Positions 41,489-49,142 of a stretch of 64,000 nucleotides of DNA are shown here, in pieces. The notes below the pieces were generated by a model. That model worked only from the letters and a program-made list of their open reading frames with translations. It was not told the origin of the DNA and made no database searches. Both the position numbers and the translations under genes were made by a program. How positions within the stretch are numbered: the stretch's first letter is position 1; each line of letters begins with the position of its first letter. Source of the DNA: Gp7-AA10 sp035636095 (GTDB taxonomy: Bacteria > Acidobacteriota > Thermoanaerobaculia > Gp7-AA8); the NCBI GenBank assembly GCA_035636095.1, contig DASPZU010000099.1, forward strand, positions 10,452 to 74,451, read 5' to 3'.

Positions 41489-43436
41489 CGGTCTGGTACC
41501 ACAGCTTCGAGTTCTGCGGCTTCAACACCCAGTGCCCCTCGTCCGGGTAGTAGAGCAGCTTGGACGACACGCCGCGGCGCTGCAGCGCGGTGAAAAGCTG
41601 CAATCCCTGATCAATCGGAACGCGGAAATCGAGCTCGCCGTGCGACACCAGCGTCGGCGTCCTGAAATTTTTCACGAACAGATGCGGCGACCACTTCTCA
41701 TACAGCTCGGGGTTGTCCCACGGATTTCCGCGAAACTCCCACTCCGGAAACCAGAGCTCTTCCGTCACGCCGTACATCGAGGTCAGGTTGTAGACCCCGG
41801 CGTGCGACACCAGCGCTTTGAATCGATCGGTGTGGCCGAGGATCCAGTCGACCATGTAGCCGCCAAAGGAGCCGCCGGCAGCGCCGATGCGGTTGGCATC
41901 GACGAACGGCATGGCTATCAGCTTGTCGACTCCGTTCATGATGTCGATGTAAGCCTTGCCGCCCCAGTCGCCGGAGATGTCCTCCACGAATTTCTGTCCA
42001 TAGCCGGTCGAGCCGCGCGGATTGGGCAGGAACACCACGTAGCCGCGGGCTGCGAACATCTGCGCATTCCAGCGATAGCTCCACGAATCGGCCCAATTTC
42101 CCTGCGGGCCGCCGTGGACGAGAACGATGGCCGGATATTTTTTCGACGGGTCGAAGTTAGGCGGCCTGACCATGAGCGCCTGGACCTGCGCACCGTCGGC
42201 GCCGGCGTACCAAAGATCGTTTGTTGCGCCGATCGCGAGCGATGACAGTAGTGCGTCGTTGTCGTGCGTCAGCTGCGCAACGCCGGCGATCGTCCATTTG
42301 TAGATATCGGCAGGCCGCGAGAGCCTCGACCCCTGGAAGTAGATGGCGGTGCGCGTCGGAACGACGCCGTCGCAAGACATACCGTCAAATACCATCCGCG
42401 GCAAGCCGTCGCTCACGCCGATCTCGTAAATGGCGTTCTTCGTCTTCTCAGGCGCGATGACGAAGATCGACTTGCTGTCGGGCGCCCACGCGATGGACTC
42501 GATCCAGTTGTCGAAGCTCGGAGCGAGGCGTCGCGTCGCTCCGGATGAGCGGTCGTAGAGCCACAGCTCCCACAGATCCGATTCGAACCCGGCACGCGAT
42601 TGCGATCGCCACGCGATCCAGCGCCCGTCCGGTGAATATTTGGGACTGGTATCCGCCCCCTGGCGCGTCGTGATTCTTTTTGCAGTACCGCCGGCGAGTG
42701 GAACGATGAAGACATCCGAATTGGTGGAGGTCTCGGGATGATCGGACGTGTCGCGCGCGTACGCCAGCTCTTTGCCGTCGGGCGAGACGTCGAATTCGTC
42801 GCCGCCACCGATCGAGAAGGGAGGCGCGTCGAACGATCCTGGAGTCAGATCGCGCGTCGGACCGGTGAGCGGAACGAACACGATGTGCGTCCGCGTCGGC
42901 GCCTGCCACGATTTCCAATGGCGATAGAGGAGGCCGGTGATGATCCGCGCGTTGGTCGGTCTCTTCTCCCCGGCCGTCGTCTTGTCCTTGATGCAGGCCG
43001 GGTCGACGCCGCAATCGGGATAGATGTCGGAGACCACCAGGAGCCCGCTGCTATCCGGCATCCACTTCACGCTGCCGGCGCCGCCTTGAAGGTCGGTGAG
43101 CTTGCGCGACGTCGCAGCGGCGTAAGTGTAGGCGTACAGATACACCTGATTGTCTTTGATGTACGCGAGCGTTTTTCCATCCGGCGACCACGCCGGACCG
43201 CTGCCATCGGCGATTTTCTGCGACGCCCCGCCCGCGGAGGGGATGAGAAACACCGCGCTGTTGCTTTTGTTGGCCGCCAGATCGGGCGTCGATGCGTCAT
43301 ACGCGATCGTCTTGCCGTCCGGCGAGATCTGCGGCGCGCCGATGCGATGAATCGATGCCAGGTCCTCGAATGTGATCGGATGCTGCGCCTGGGCTGCACT
43401 CGCGATCAGGAAGATAATAAGTACTGATTTTCTCAT
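41457..43436 (-). CDS. S9-family prolyl oligopeptidase-like peptidase, secreted
   Basis: The 659-residue protein has a signal peptide (MRKSVLIIFLIASAAQAQ), an N-terminal WD40-like/beta-propeller half (PQISPDGKTIAY, ELAYARDTSDH) and an alpha/beta-hydrolase half. Nucleophile GGSFGGYM, aspartate in HGELDFRVP and histidine in DEGHWV form the triad. It should cleave short peptides in the periplasm. Its start overlaps the stop of the upstream membrane enzyme by four bases. The join is in an AT-rich stretch, unlike the rest of both genes. Confidence 0.94.
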   Translation of the reverse strand: MRKSVLIIFLIASAAQAQHPITFEDLASIHRIGAPQISPDGKTIAYDASTPDLAANKSNSAVFLIPSAGGASQKIADGSGPAWSPDGKTLAYIKDNQVYLYAYTYAAATSRKLTDLQGGAGSVKWMPDSSGLLVVSDIYPDCGVDPACIKDKTTAGEKRPTNARIITGLLYRHWKSWQAPTRTHIVFVPLTGPTRDLTPGSFDAPPFSIGGGDEFDVSPDGKELAYARDTSDHPETSTNSDVFIVPLAGGTAKRITTRQGADTSPKYSPDGRWIAWRSQSRAGFESDLWELWLYDRSSGATRRLAPSFDNWIESIAWAPDSKSIFVIAPEKTKNAIYEIGVSDGLPRMVFDGMSCDGVVPTRTAIYFQGSRLSRPADIYKWTIAGVAQLTHDNDALLSSLAIGATNDLWYAGADGAQVQALMVRPPNFDPSKKYPAIVLVHGGPQGNWADSWSYRWNAQMFAARGYVVFLPNPRGSTGYGQKFVEDISGDWGGKAYIDIMNGVDKLIAMPFVDANRIGAAGGSFGGYMVDWILGHTDRFKALVSHAGVYNLTSMYGVTEELWFPEWEFRGNPWDNPELYEKWSPHLFVKNFRTPTLVSHGELDFRVPIDQGLQLFTALQRRGVSSKLLYYPDEGHWVLKPQNSKLWYQTVSGWFDQYLK

Positions 43437-45016
43437 CTTATATATCCTAGTGATTTTAAGTTATTATAATATTCTTCATTAACTTTCACGTCATCAGATT
43501 GCCCGGCCCGGGGACCATAACTCGCAATGGCGGGCAGCTCTGACGGCACGAGGGCGGAGCCCGGCATCTCCGCCGAGGCCGGAAAACCCATCAGGGCGCA
43601 CAGCGTCGGCGCGACATCGTATGCCGAAGCGGTTTTTTCCCTCAGTGGGATGGCCGTCGCCAGCATGCCCTTGCCGCTCTGCCGGTCGCCGGGCAGGCCC
43701 ACCACCATCACGTCATATCCTTTGCTTTGCAGCGCTTCCACTGCAGCCGCGACGCCGTCCAGCGCGCGCACCGATTGCGCCACCTGCGCCGAGCGATCGA
43801 GCGCCAGACGATTCAGGATCACGTCCAGCGCCGGCAGGTATAGCGCCACGAATTGGGGATGGGAGCGATCGATTGCGCTCAGCGCCCGCCGCGTCGCGCC
43901 GGCGTCGAGCTGCAGCGGATCGCCTTTGGCGGCCGCGAAAATGGATGCCTGCCCGATCGAGGTCGCGCTGTCATCGGTGGTCCACCAATTCACGCTCAGC
44001 GTCGTCACGCCGCGCGCCGCGAAAATCTCCCACACGAAATCGCGTCGCCGAACCGTTGGCGGAAGCGGCTCCCGATCGGCAAGCTTGACCGCCGGCGCCA
44101 GGTCGTGAAGCACGACATCAGCGCTGGAGAGCGTTTGGATCAAATGCCGGCCGCCGCGCACGCGCACGCCGTCGACGGCATGGACGCCGTGCATCCGCGG
44201 CGGCACGCCCGTGCCGACGGACGCCCATCGCTCGGTGGTCGAATTTCCCGGAACCGTCGCGATCGCCTGCAGCGCCGGAAAGGTGCGCGTCCTCGCGATC
44301 TCGAACGTCAAGCCGTCGACGGCTATCAGCGCCACGCGCACCATCCTGGGCGTGGTGACGACTGCCATCGGCGTCTGCGCAGTTTGACGGTCTTGCGCGG
44401 CGTAGGCCGGCAGAAAAAGAAGCGCGACCAGGATTGCAGCGGCCATCGACATCGGAGCGCCTCGGGGCCGCTGATGGATCGCGGGGACGCGCTGCAGCTC
44501 GTAAATCGAAAACGAGAGCAGCGCTGCCGAGATCGCCAGCGTTCCGATGAGAAACGCCATCACGATCAGAACGAGTCCGACCATCAATTCCGCCAACGCC
44601 GGTGGCGAGGCGAAGCGCGACCACCACACCGCAATGGCGGCCGAGAGCACGGCGCTGACCGTAAAGGAGATTGCCAGCAGCGCCCGCGGGGTGTCGATGG
44701 CAAGAGCGGGTCGGATTTTGAGGATCAGCGCGACCACGATCAGCAGCGCGAAGCTCGCCATCACCGCCGATCCGCCGTACGCGATGGCCAGCAGCAGCGT
44801 TTCCCAGGCGCTCAATGGATGATTTCGAAAGAGCATGATCGCGACCAGCGGCAGAAGTGAGAACGCGCCCATCAGGATGGCGGCCTTGGCAGACACGATG
44901 GTCAGCTCGACCCAGAACGCGCGCGACCGCCACGGATCGAGCGCAAACCACCGTTCGATTCCGTGCGAGAGATATCCGCGCTCGCGGAGCTGCGCGCGCA
45001 AATCGTCGACCGACAC
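43433..45016 (-). CDS. Membrane-anchored alkaline phosphatase/phosphodiesterase-like protein
   Basis: The 527-residue protein has five or six N-terminal transmembrane helices (residues ~35-210), then an extracytoplasmic domain. That domain opens with the metal-binding ALIAVDGLTFEIAR and has TTERWASVGTGVPPRMHGVH, the pattern of type I phosphodiesterase/nucleotide pyrophosphatase. The C-terminal YNNLKSLGYIR is common in this family. The nucleophile is probably one of the threonines or serines in ERWASVGTG. It is the first gene of a pair with the S9 peptidase. Divergent from the M50 protease. Confidence 0.75.
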   Translation of the reverse strand: MSVDDLRAQLRERGYLSHGIERWFALDPWRSRAFWVELTIVSAKAAILMGAFSLLPLVAIMLFRNHPLSAWETLLLAIAYGGSAVMASFALLIVVALILKIRPALAIDTPRALLAISFTVSAVLSAAIAVWWSRFASPPALAELMVGLVLIVMAFLIGTLAISAALLSFSIYELQRVPAIHQRPRGAPMSMAAAILVALLFLPAYAAQDRQTAQTPMAVVTTPRMVRVALIAVDGLTFEIARTRTFPALQAIATVPGNSTTERWASVGTGVPPRMHGVHAVDGVRVRGGRHLIQTLSSADVVLHDLAPAVKLADREPLPPTVRRRDFVWEIFAARGVTTLSVNWWTTDDSATSIGQASIFAAAKGDPLQLDAGATRRALSAIDRSHPQFVALYLPALDVILNRLALDRSAQVAQSVRALDGVAAAVEALQSKGYDVMVVGLPGDRQSGKGMLATAIPLREKTASAYDVAPTLCALMGFPASAEMPGSALVPSELPAIASYGPRAGQSDDVKVNEEYYNNLKSLGYIR

Positions 45017-45075
45017 GCCTGCATCCTAATGGAATTTCAATGGCTTAGGAACGTTCTAAGAGCCTGCGATCGGCC

Positions 45076-45957
45076 ATGGAATCGATGTCTGCGGAACCTG
45101 TTAACGCCGCCGAGGGCGGCGGCGCTCCACCCGCTGAGGGCGGCGGCACTCCACTAAAGCGGCGCGGTTTTTTTGCGCGCATTCTGGCCGCCCTGATCCT
45201 CGGCATCGGAATGGTGAAGGCGATTCTGTTCGTGGCCGTCGACTACATGCGCGGCCTGGCGGTCAATCCGTTCGAAGGATTCGGCCTCACCCAATTCGCG
45301 GTCGCCGGGGCCTCGATGGCCCTGAGCATCGCCGCCTACGCCACCAAAGCGCCGCTGCCGCTGGTGGTCGGATTCGTGCTGATCATTCTGATTCATGAGA
45401 TCGGCCACGCGGTGGTGATCCGCGCCAAGGGGCTCCGCGCCGGGATGATGGTGTTCATTCCGTTCATCGGCGGTGCGGTGACGCTCAAGGATCAGCCGCG
45501 ATCGGCGTACGACGATGCGCAGATCGGTCTGGCCGGTCCGATCGCCGGCACGCTGGCATCGTTGCTGGTTCTGCAAATTTACAAGTGGACGAACACTCCG
45601 CTCTATCTCGCCATCGCAGCGGCAGGATTCGCGGTCAATCTGCTGAATCTGCTGCCGATTGGAATGCTGGACGGGGGGCGTATCTCGGCCGCCGTCACCA
45701 AGTGGATGTGGGTCCTGGGCGGCGGCGCGCTGGTGTACAAAGTCGTCAAACAGCCGAACCCGCTGATGCTGCTCCTGATCGCGCTGGTCGCGTTTCAGGT
45801 TTACGCATCGATTGTGCGTGAGAAAAATGACAAGAGTTTTTACGACGTGACCATCACGCAGCGGGCCAGCATCGCGCTGGCCTACTTCTTTCTTGTGGTA
45901 TTCCTCGGCCACCAGACCTGGATGTCTTTGGACCGGCTGGCTGCCCTGCCGCGATAG
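45076..45957 (+). CDS. Site-2-type (M50) membrane metalloprotease
   Basis: The 293-residue protein has about six helices. HEIGH is the zinc motif, in IILIHEIGHAVVIRAK, and NLLPIGMLDGGRI provides the third ligand (usual NxxPxxxLDG). It should cleave regulated proteins inside the membrane. The N-terminal ~35 residues, AEPVNAAEGGGAPPAEGGGT, are encoded by a GAGGGCGGCGGC repeat and contain two near-identical EGGG units; they probably form a disordered cytoplasmic tail. A short inverted repeat (CTTAGGAACGTTCTAAG) lies in the upstream intergenic space at 45045-45061. Confidence 0.85.
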   Translation: MESMSAEPVNAAEGGGAPPAEGGGTPLKRRGFFARILAALILGIGMVKAILFVAVDYMRGLAVNPFEGFGLTQFAVAGASMALSIAAYATKAPLPLVVGFVLIILIHEIGHAVVIRAKGLRAGMMVFIPFIGGAVTLKDQPRSAYDDAQIGLAGPIAGTLASLLVLQIYKWTNTPLYLAIAAAGFAVNLLNLLPIGMLDGGRISAAVTKWMWVLGGGALVYKVVKQPNPLMLLLIALVAFQVYASIVREKNDKSFYDVTITQRASIALAYFFLVVFLGHQTWMSLDRLAALPR

Positions 45958-45962
45958 TATTG

Positions 45963-46220
45963 ATGAAGATGAATCTGTACCTCGTTCTGGCACTCGCGCT
46001 CGGCGCGGCAACACCGGCGCCGATGATGTCGCCGACCGCTACGGTGATCACGGCGCGCGGCGAGCGTGCTGCGGTATGCGGGCCGGCTTCGGCGGGATGG
46101 GTTCTGCGCACCGGCAGGAGTGCCGGTGCCACACAGTTGTGGCACGGACACTCTTGTCCGTGCGGCACGGGTGTCCTCACCGGCGCCGCCTCTCCCCGCG
46201 CTCCTGCGTTCAGCTGCTGA
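45963..46220 (+). CDS. Doubtful small exported protein between M50 protease and secA
   Basis: The 85-residue frame starts MKMNLYLVLALALGAATPAP, which resembles a signal peptide. From about residue 45 it is read through the triple-hairpin repeat at 46109-46163 (TGRSAGATQLWHGHSCPCG), so the C-terminus looks like repeat-derived junk. No family is recognised. Either a short real gene was truncated by the repeat or the frame is fortuitous. Confidence 0.3.
   Translation: MKMNLYLVLALALGAATPAPMMSPTATVITARGERAAVCGPASAGWVLRTGRSAGATQLWHGHSCPCGTGVLTGAASPRAPAFSC
46109..46163. repeat. Triple hairpin repeat, family E, upstream of secA
   Basis: Three perfect inverted repeats follow one another: CACCGGCA/TGCCGGTG (46109-46128), CCACA/TGTGG (46129-46142) and GCACGGACA/TGTCCGTGC (46142-46163). 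It would fold as three consecutive stems upstream of secA. Such stacked elements are typical dispersed repeats in related genomes. Confidence 0.8.
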
Positions 46221-46256
46221 GTCTTTCTCATCGGCTGATTACGCAAGGGGAACATC

Positions 46257-48977
46257 ATGATCAACAAAATACTGACGATGATTTTCGGCTCGAAACACGA
46301 GCGCGATGTGAAGCGCATGCTTCCGATGGTCGCGCAGATCAATTCGCTCGAGCCGGAAGCCTCAAAACTCTCCGACGACGAGCTGCGCGGAAAGACGACG
46401 GAATTCCGCGAGCGTCTCCGTCCGGTTGTTGAAGCGCTGGACGCCACCAAGAAGGAAGTTCCGCGCGACGAAAATGCAGTCAAGGGTGCGAAGACGGATC
46501 TGCAGGAAGCGCTCAACGATCTTCTTCCGGAAGCATTCGCGGTCTGCCGAGAGGCCGCCAAGCGAACTCTCAACATGCGGCATTTCGACGTACAGCTCAT
46601 GGGCGGCATCGTGCTGCACAACGGCAAGATCTCGGAGATGAAGACCGGCGAGGGAAAGACGCTCGTGGCCACGCTAGCTGTTTACTTGAACGCTCTCAGC
46701 GGCCGCGGCGTCCACGTCGTGACGGTCAACGACTACCTCGCCCGCCGCGATTCGGAGTGGATGGGCAAGGTCTACAAATTCCTCGGCCTGACCGTGGGTG
46801 TGATTCAGAACTCGCACGGCGATCGCGAGCGGCAGCAGGCCTATCGCTGCGACGTCACCTACGGAACGAACAACGAGTTCGGCTTCGACTATCTCCGCGA
46901 CAACATGAAGTTCGACCTGGAGTCGATGGTGCAGCGCGATCCGGTCTACGCCATCGTGGACGAGGTCGACTCGATCCTGATCGATGAGGCCCGCACACCG
47001 CTGATCATCAGCGGACCGTCCGAAGAGCGTGTCGACAAGTACTACGCCGTCGATCGCATCGTCCCGCGGCTGGTCAAGGAAAAGGACTTTCAGGTCGACG
47101 AGAAACAGCACACGGCGGTGCTGACGGAAGAAGGGGTGCTGCACGCGGAGAAACTGTTGGGCGGAATCGAGCTGTACGACCCCGCCAACATGGACACGCT
47201 GCACGCAGTCAATCAGGCCTTGCGCGCGCACACGCTCTACAGGCTCGACGTCGACTACGTCAACAAAGACGGCGAAATCATCATCGTCGATGAATTCACG
47301 GGCCGTCTGATGCCGGGCCGCCGCTGGTCGGACGGCCTGCACCAGGCGGTGGAAGCAAAAGAAGGCGTGAAGATCGAAGCGGAGAATCAGACCCTGGCCA
47401 CCATCACCTTTCAAAACCTTTTCCGGATGTACGAAAAGCTCGCCGGCATGACCGGAACGGCGGACACCGAAGCGGCAGAGTTCGACAAGATCTACAACCT
47501 GGAGGTGGTGGTCATCCCGCCTAACAAGCCCATGATCCGCCTCGACAAGGCCGACCTGGTCTATCGAACCGAGCGCGAGAAGTTCAAAGCCATCGTCGAA
47601 GAGATCGAGGTCCTCCACGAAAAAGGGCAGCCGGCGCTGGTGGGCACGATCTCGATCGAAAAATCGGAGCTGCTGTCCTCGATGCTGAAGAAAACCGGCG
47701 TGCCGCACGTGGTGTTGAACGCGAAGTATCACGAGCGCGAAGCGGAGATCGTTGCGCAGGCCGGAAGCAAGAGCGCCGTCACCATCGCCACCAACATGGC
47801 CGGCCGCGGCACCGACATTCTGTTAGGCGGTAATCCGGAGTTTCTCGCCACTCAGAAAGCGAAGGATGTCACCGATCCCGCCCAACGTCAGCGGATCGAG
47901 GAAGAGATTCGCGAGCAATGGGTCCGCGATCACGAGGAAGTGGTCAGCCTGGGCGGCCTGCACATCGTCGGCACCGAGCGCCACGAGTCCCGCCGCATCG
48001 ACAATCAGCTCCGCGGCCGGTCGGGCCGGCAGGGCGATCCGGGGGCCTCGCGTTTCTATCTCTCCCTCGAGGACGATCTGATGCGCATCTTCGGCGGCGA
48101 GCGCCTCATGAGCTGGATGGAGCGCCTGGGCATGGAGGAAGACGTTCCCATCGAGCATCGTATGGTCACGCGATCGATCGAACGCGCCCAGAAACAGGTC
48201 GAAGGCCGCAACTTCGACGCGCGCAAACATCTGCTCGAGTACGACGACGTGATGAACAAGCAGCGGGAGTCGATCTACACGCTGCGGCGCAGCATTCTGG
48301 AAGGGCGCGAGGGGAAGGAGTACATCCTCAACGCCGCCGCCGACATCGTCGAGTTTCTCATCGACACCCACGTCCCCGAGGATGCCCGCGAGCATCCCAA
48401 TGAAGTGGAGCTCAATGCCGAGCTGTTCGATTACTTTGGCGTCGATCTGAAGAGCGCCGGAGTCGACCTGGCCGCGATGCCGCGCGACGCCGTCAAGCAG
48501 AAGCTGATCGAAGCGGTCACCAAGAAATACGAAGAGAAAGAGGCCGCAGTCAGCGCGGAGATGATGCGGTTGCACGAGAAGTATCTGCTGCTGCAGGTCA
48601 TCGATCAGCAGTGGAAGGACCACCTTCTCAACATCGATCACCTCAAGGAAGGAATCGGATTGCGCGGATACGGTCAGCGCGATCCGCTGGTCGAGTACAA
48701 GAAGGAATCGTTCGATCTGTTCCAGGACATGATGGAGCGCATTCAGGATCGCGTCGTCAAGTATCTGTGGAAGATGGAAGTGGTCGTCGACCGCGAGGAG
48801 CAACCGCGTGCGCAGCGCGCGGCTCCCCCCAGGCCGAAACAACAGCCGATGTATTTCTCGAGCGGCACCACCGAGCCCCAGACCGTCAGGCGAAAAGAGG
48901 CCAAGGTCGGCCGCAACGATCCCTGTCCGTGCGGGTCAGGGAAAAAATACAAAAAGTGTCACGGCGCGGCGGCGTAA
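46257..48977 (+). CDS. secA: Protein translocase ATPase SecA
   Basis: The 906-residue motor of the Sec pathway has Walker A MKTGEGKTLVA at about 128-138, DEVDSILIDEARTPLIISG of nucleotide-binding domain 1, the preprotein-crosslinking domain, and TNMAGRGTDI of domain 2. The C-terminal SEC-C zinc motif CPCGSGKKYKKCH binds SecB or the ribosome. Length matches the family. AAGGGGAAC lies just before ATG 46257. A hairpin (49010-49032) follows the stop and may terminate the transcript. Essential gene. Confidence 0.98.
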   Translation: MINKILTMIFGSKHERDVKRMLPMVAQINSLEPEASKLSDDELRGKTTEFRERLRPVVEALDATKKEVPRDENAVKGAKTDLQEALNDLLPEAFAVCREAAKRTLNMRHFDVQLMGGIVLHNGKISEMKTGEGKTLVATLAVYLNALSGRGVHVVTVNDYLARRDSEWMGKVYKFLGLTVGVIQNSHGDRERQQAYRCDVTYGTNNEFGFDYLRDNMKFDLESMVQRDPVYAIVDEVDSILIDEARTPLIISGPSEERVDKYYAVDRIVPRLVKEKDFQVDEKQHTAVLTEEGVLHAEKLLGGIELYDPANMDTLHAVNQALRAHTLYRLDVDYVNKDGEIIIVDEFTGRLMPGRRWSDGLHQAVEAKEGVKIEAENQTLATITFQNLFRMYEKLAGMTGTADTEAAEFDKIYNLEVVVIPPNKPMIRLDKADLVYRTEREKFKAIVEEIEVLHEKGQPALVGTISIEKSELLSSMLKKTGVPHVVLNAKYHEREAEIVAQAGSKSAVTIATNMAGRGTDILLGGNPEFLATQKAKDVTDPAQRQRIEEEIREQWVRDHEEVVSLGGLHIVGTERHESRRIDNQLRGRSGRQGDPGASRFYLSLEDDLMRIFGGERLMSWMERLGMEEDVPIEHRMVTRSIERAQKQVEGRNFDARKHLLEYDDVMNKQRESIYTLRRSILEGREGKEYILNAAADIVEFLIDTHVPEDAREHPNEVELNAELFDYFGVDLKSAGVDLAAMPRDAVKQKLIEAVTKKYEEKEAAVSAEMMRLHEKYLLLQVIDQQWKDHLLNIDHLKEGIGLRGYGQRDPLVEYKKESFDLFQDMMERIQDRVVKYLWKMEVVVDREEQPRAQRAAPPRPKQQPMYFSSGTTEPQTVRRKEAKVGRNDPCPCGSGKKYKKCHGAAA

Positions 48978-49009
48978 GCAAGGTTTTAATCGTTGTCTTC
49001 AAACCGGGT

Positions 49010-49032
49010 ATCCTGCTACGGTCGAGCAGGAT
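49010..49032 (+). terminator. Hairpin after secA
   Basis: ATCCTGCT and AGCAGGAT form a perfect 8-bp stem with a seven-base loop 33 bases after the secA stop. No T-tract follows, so intrinsic termination is uncertain. Confidence 0.4.
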
Positions 49033-49142
49033 GCGGTGGACAGGGCGTTCGGGGCGATCGGCTATCCTCGCCTAACGCTGCCGGACGGATGCTGATGCGC
49101 TTACTAGGTCGCACGGTGGAAACCTCTCCGAGAAACCGTCAC

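Noticed and set aside
48993..49142. Upstream start for the large secreted protein
   Set aside because: The added 50 residues precede a complete signal peptide and look non-coding.
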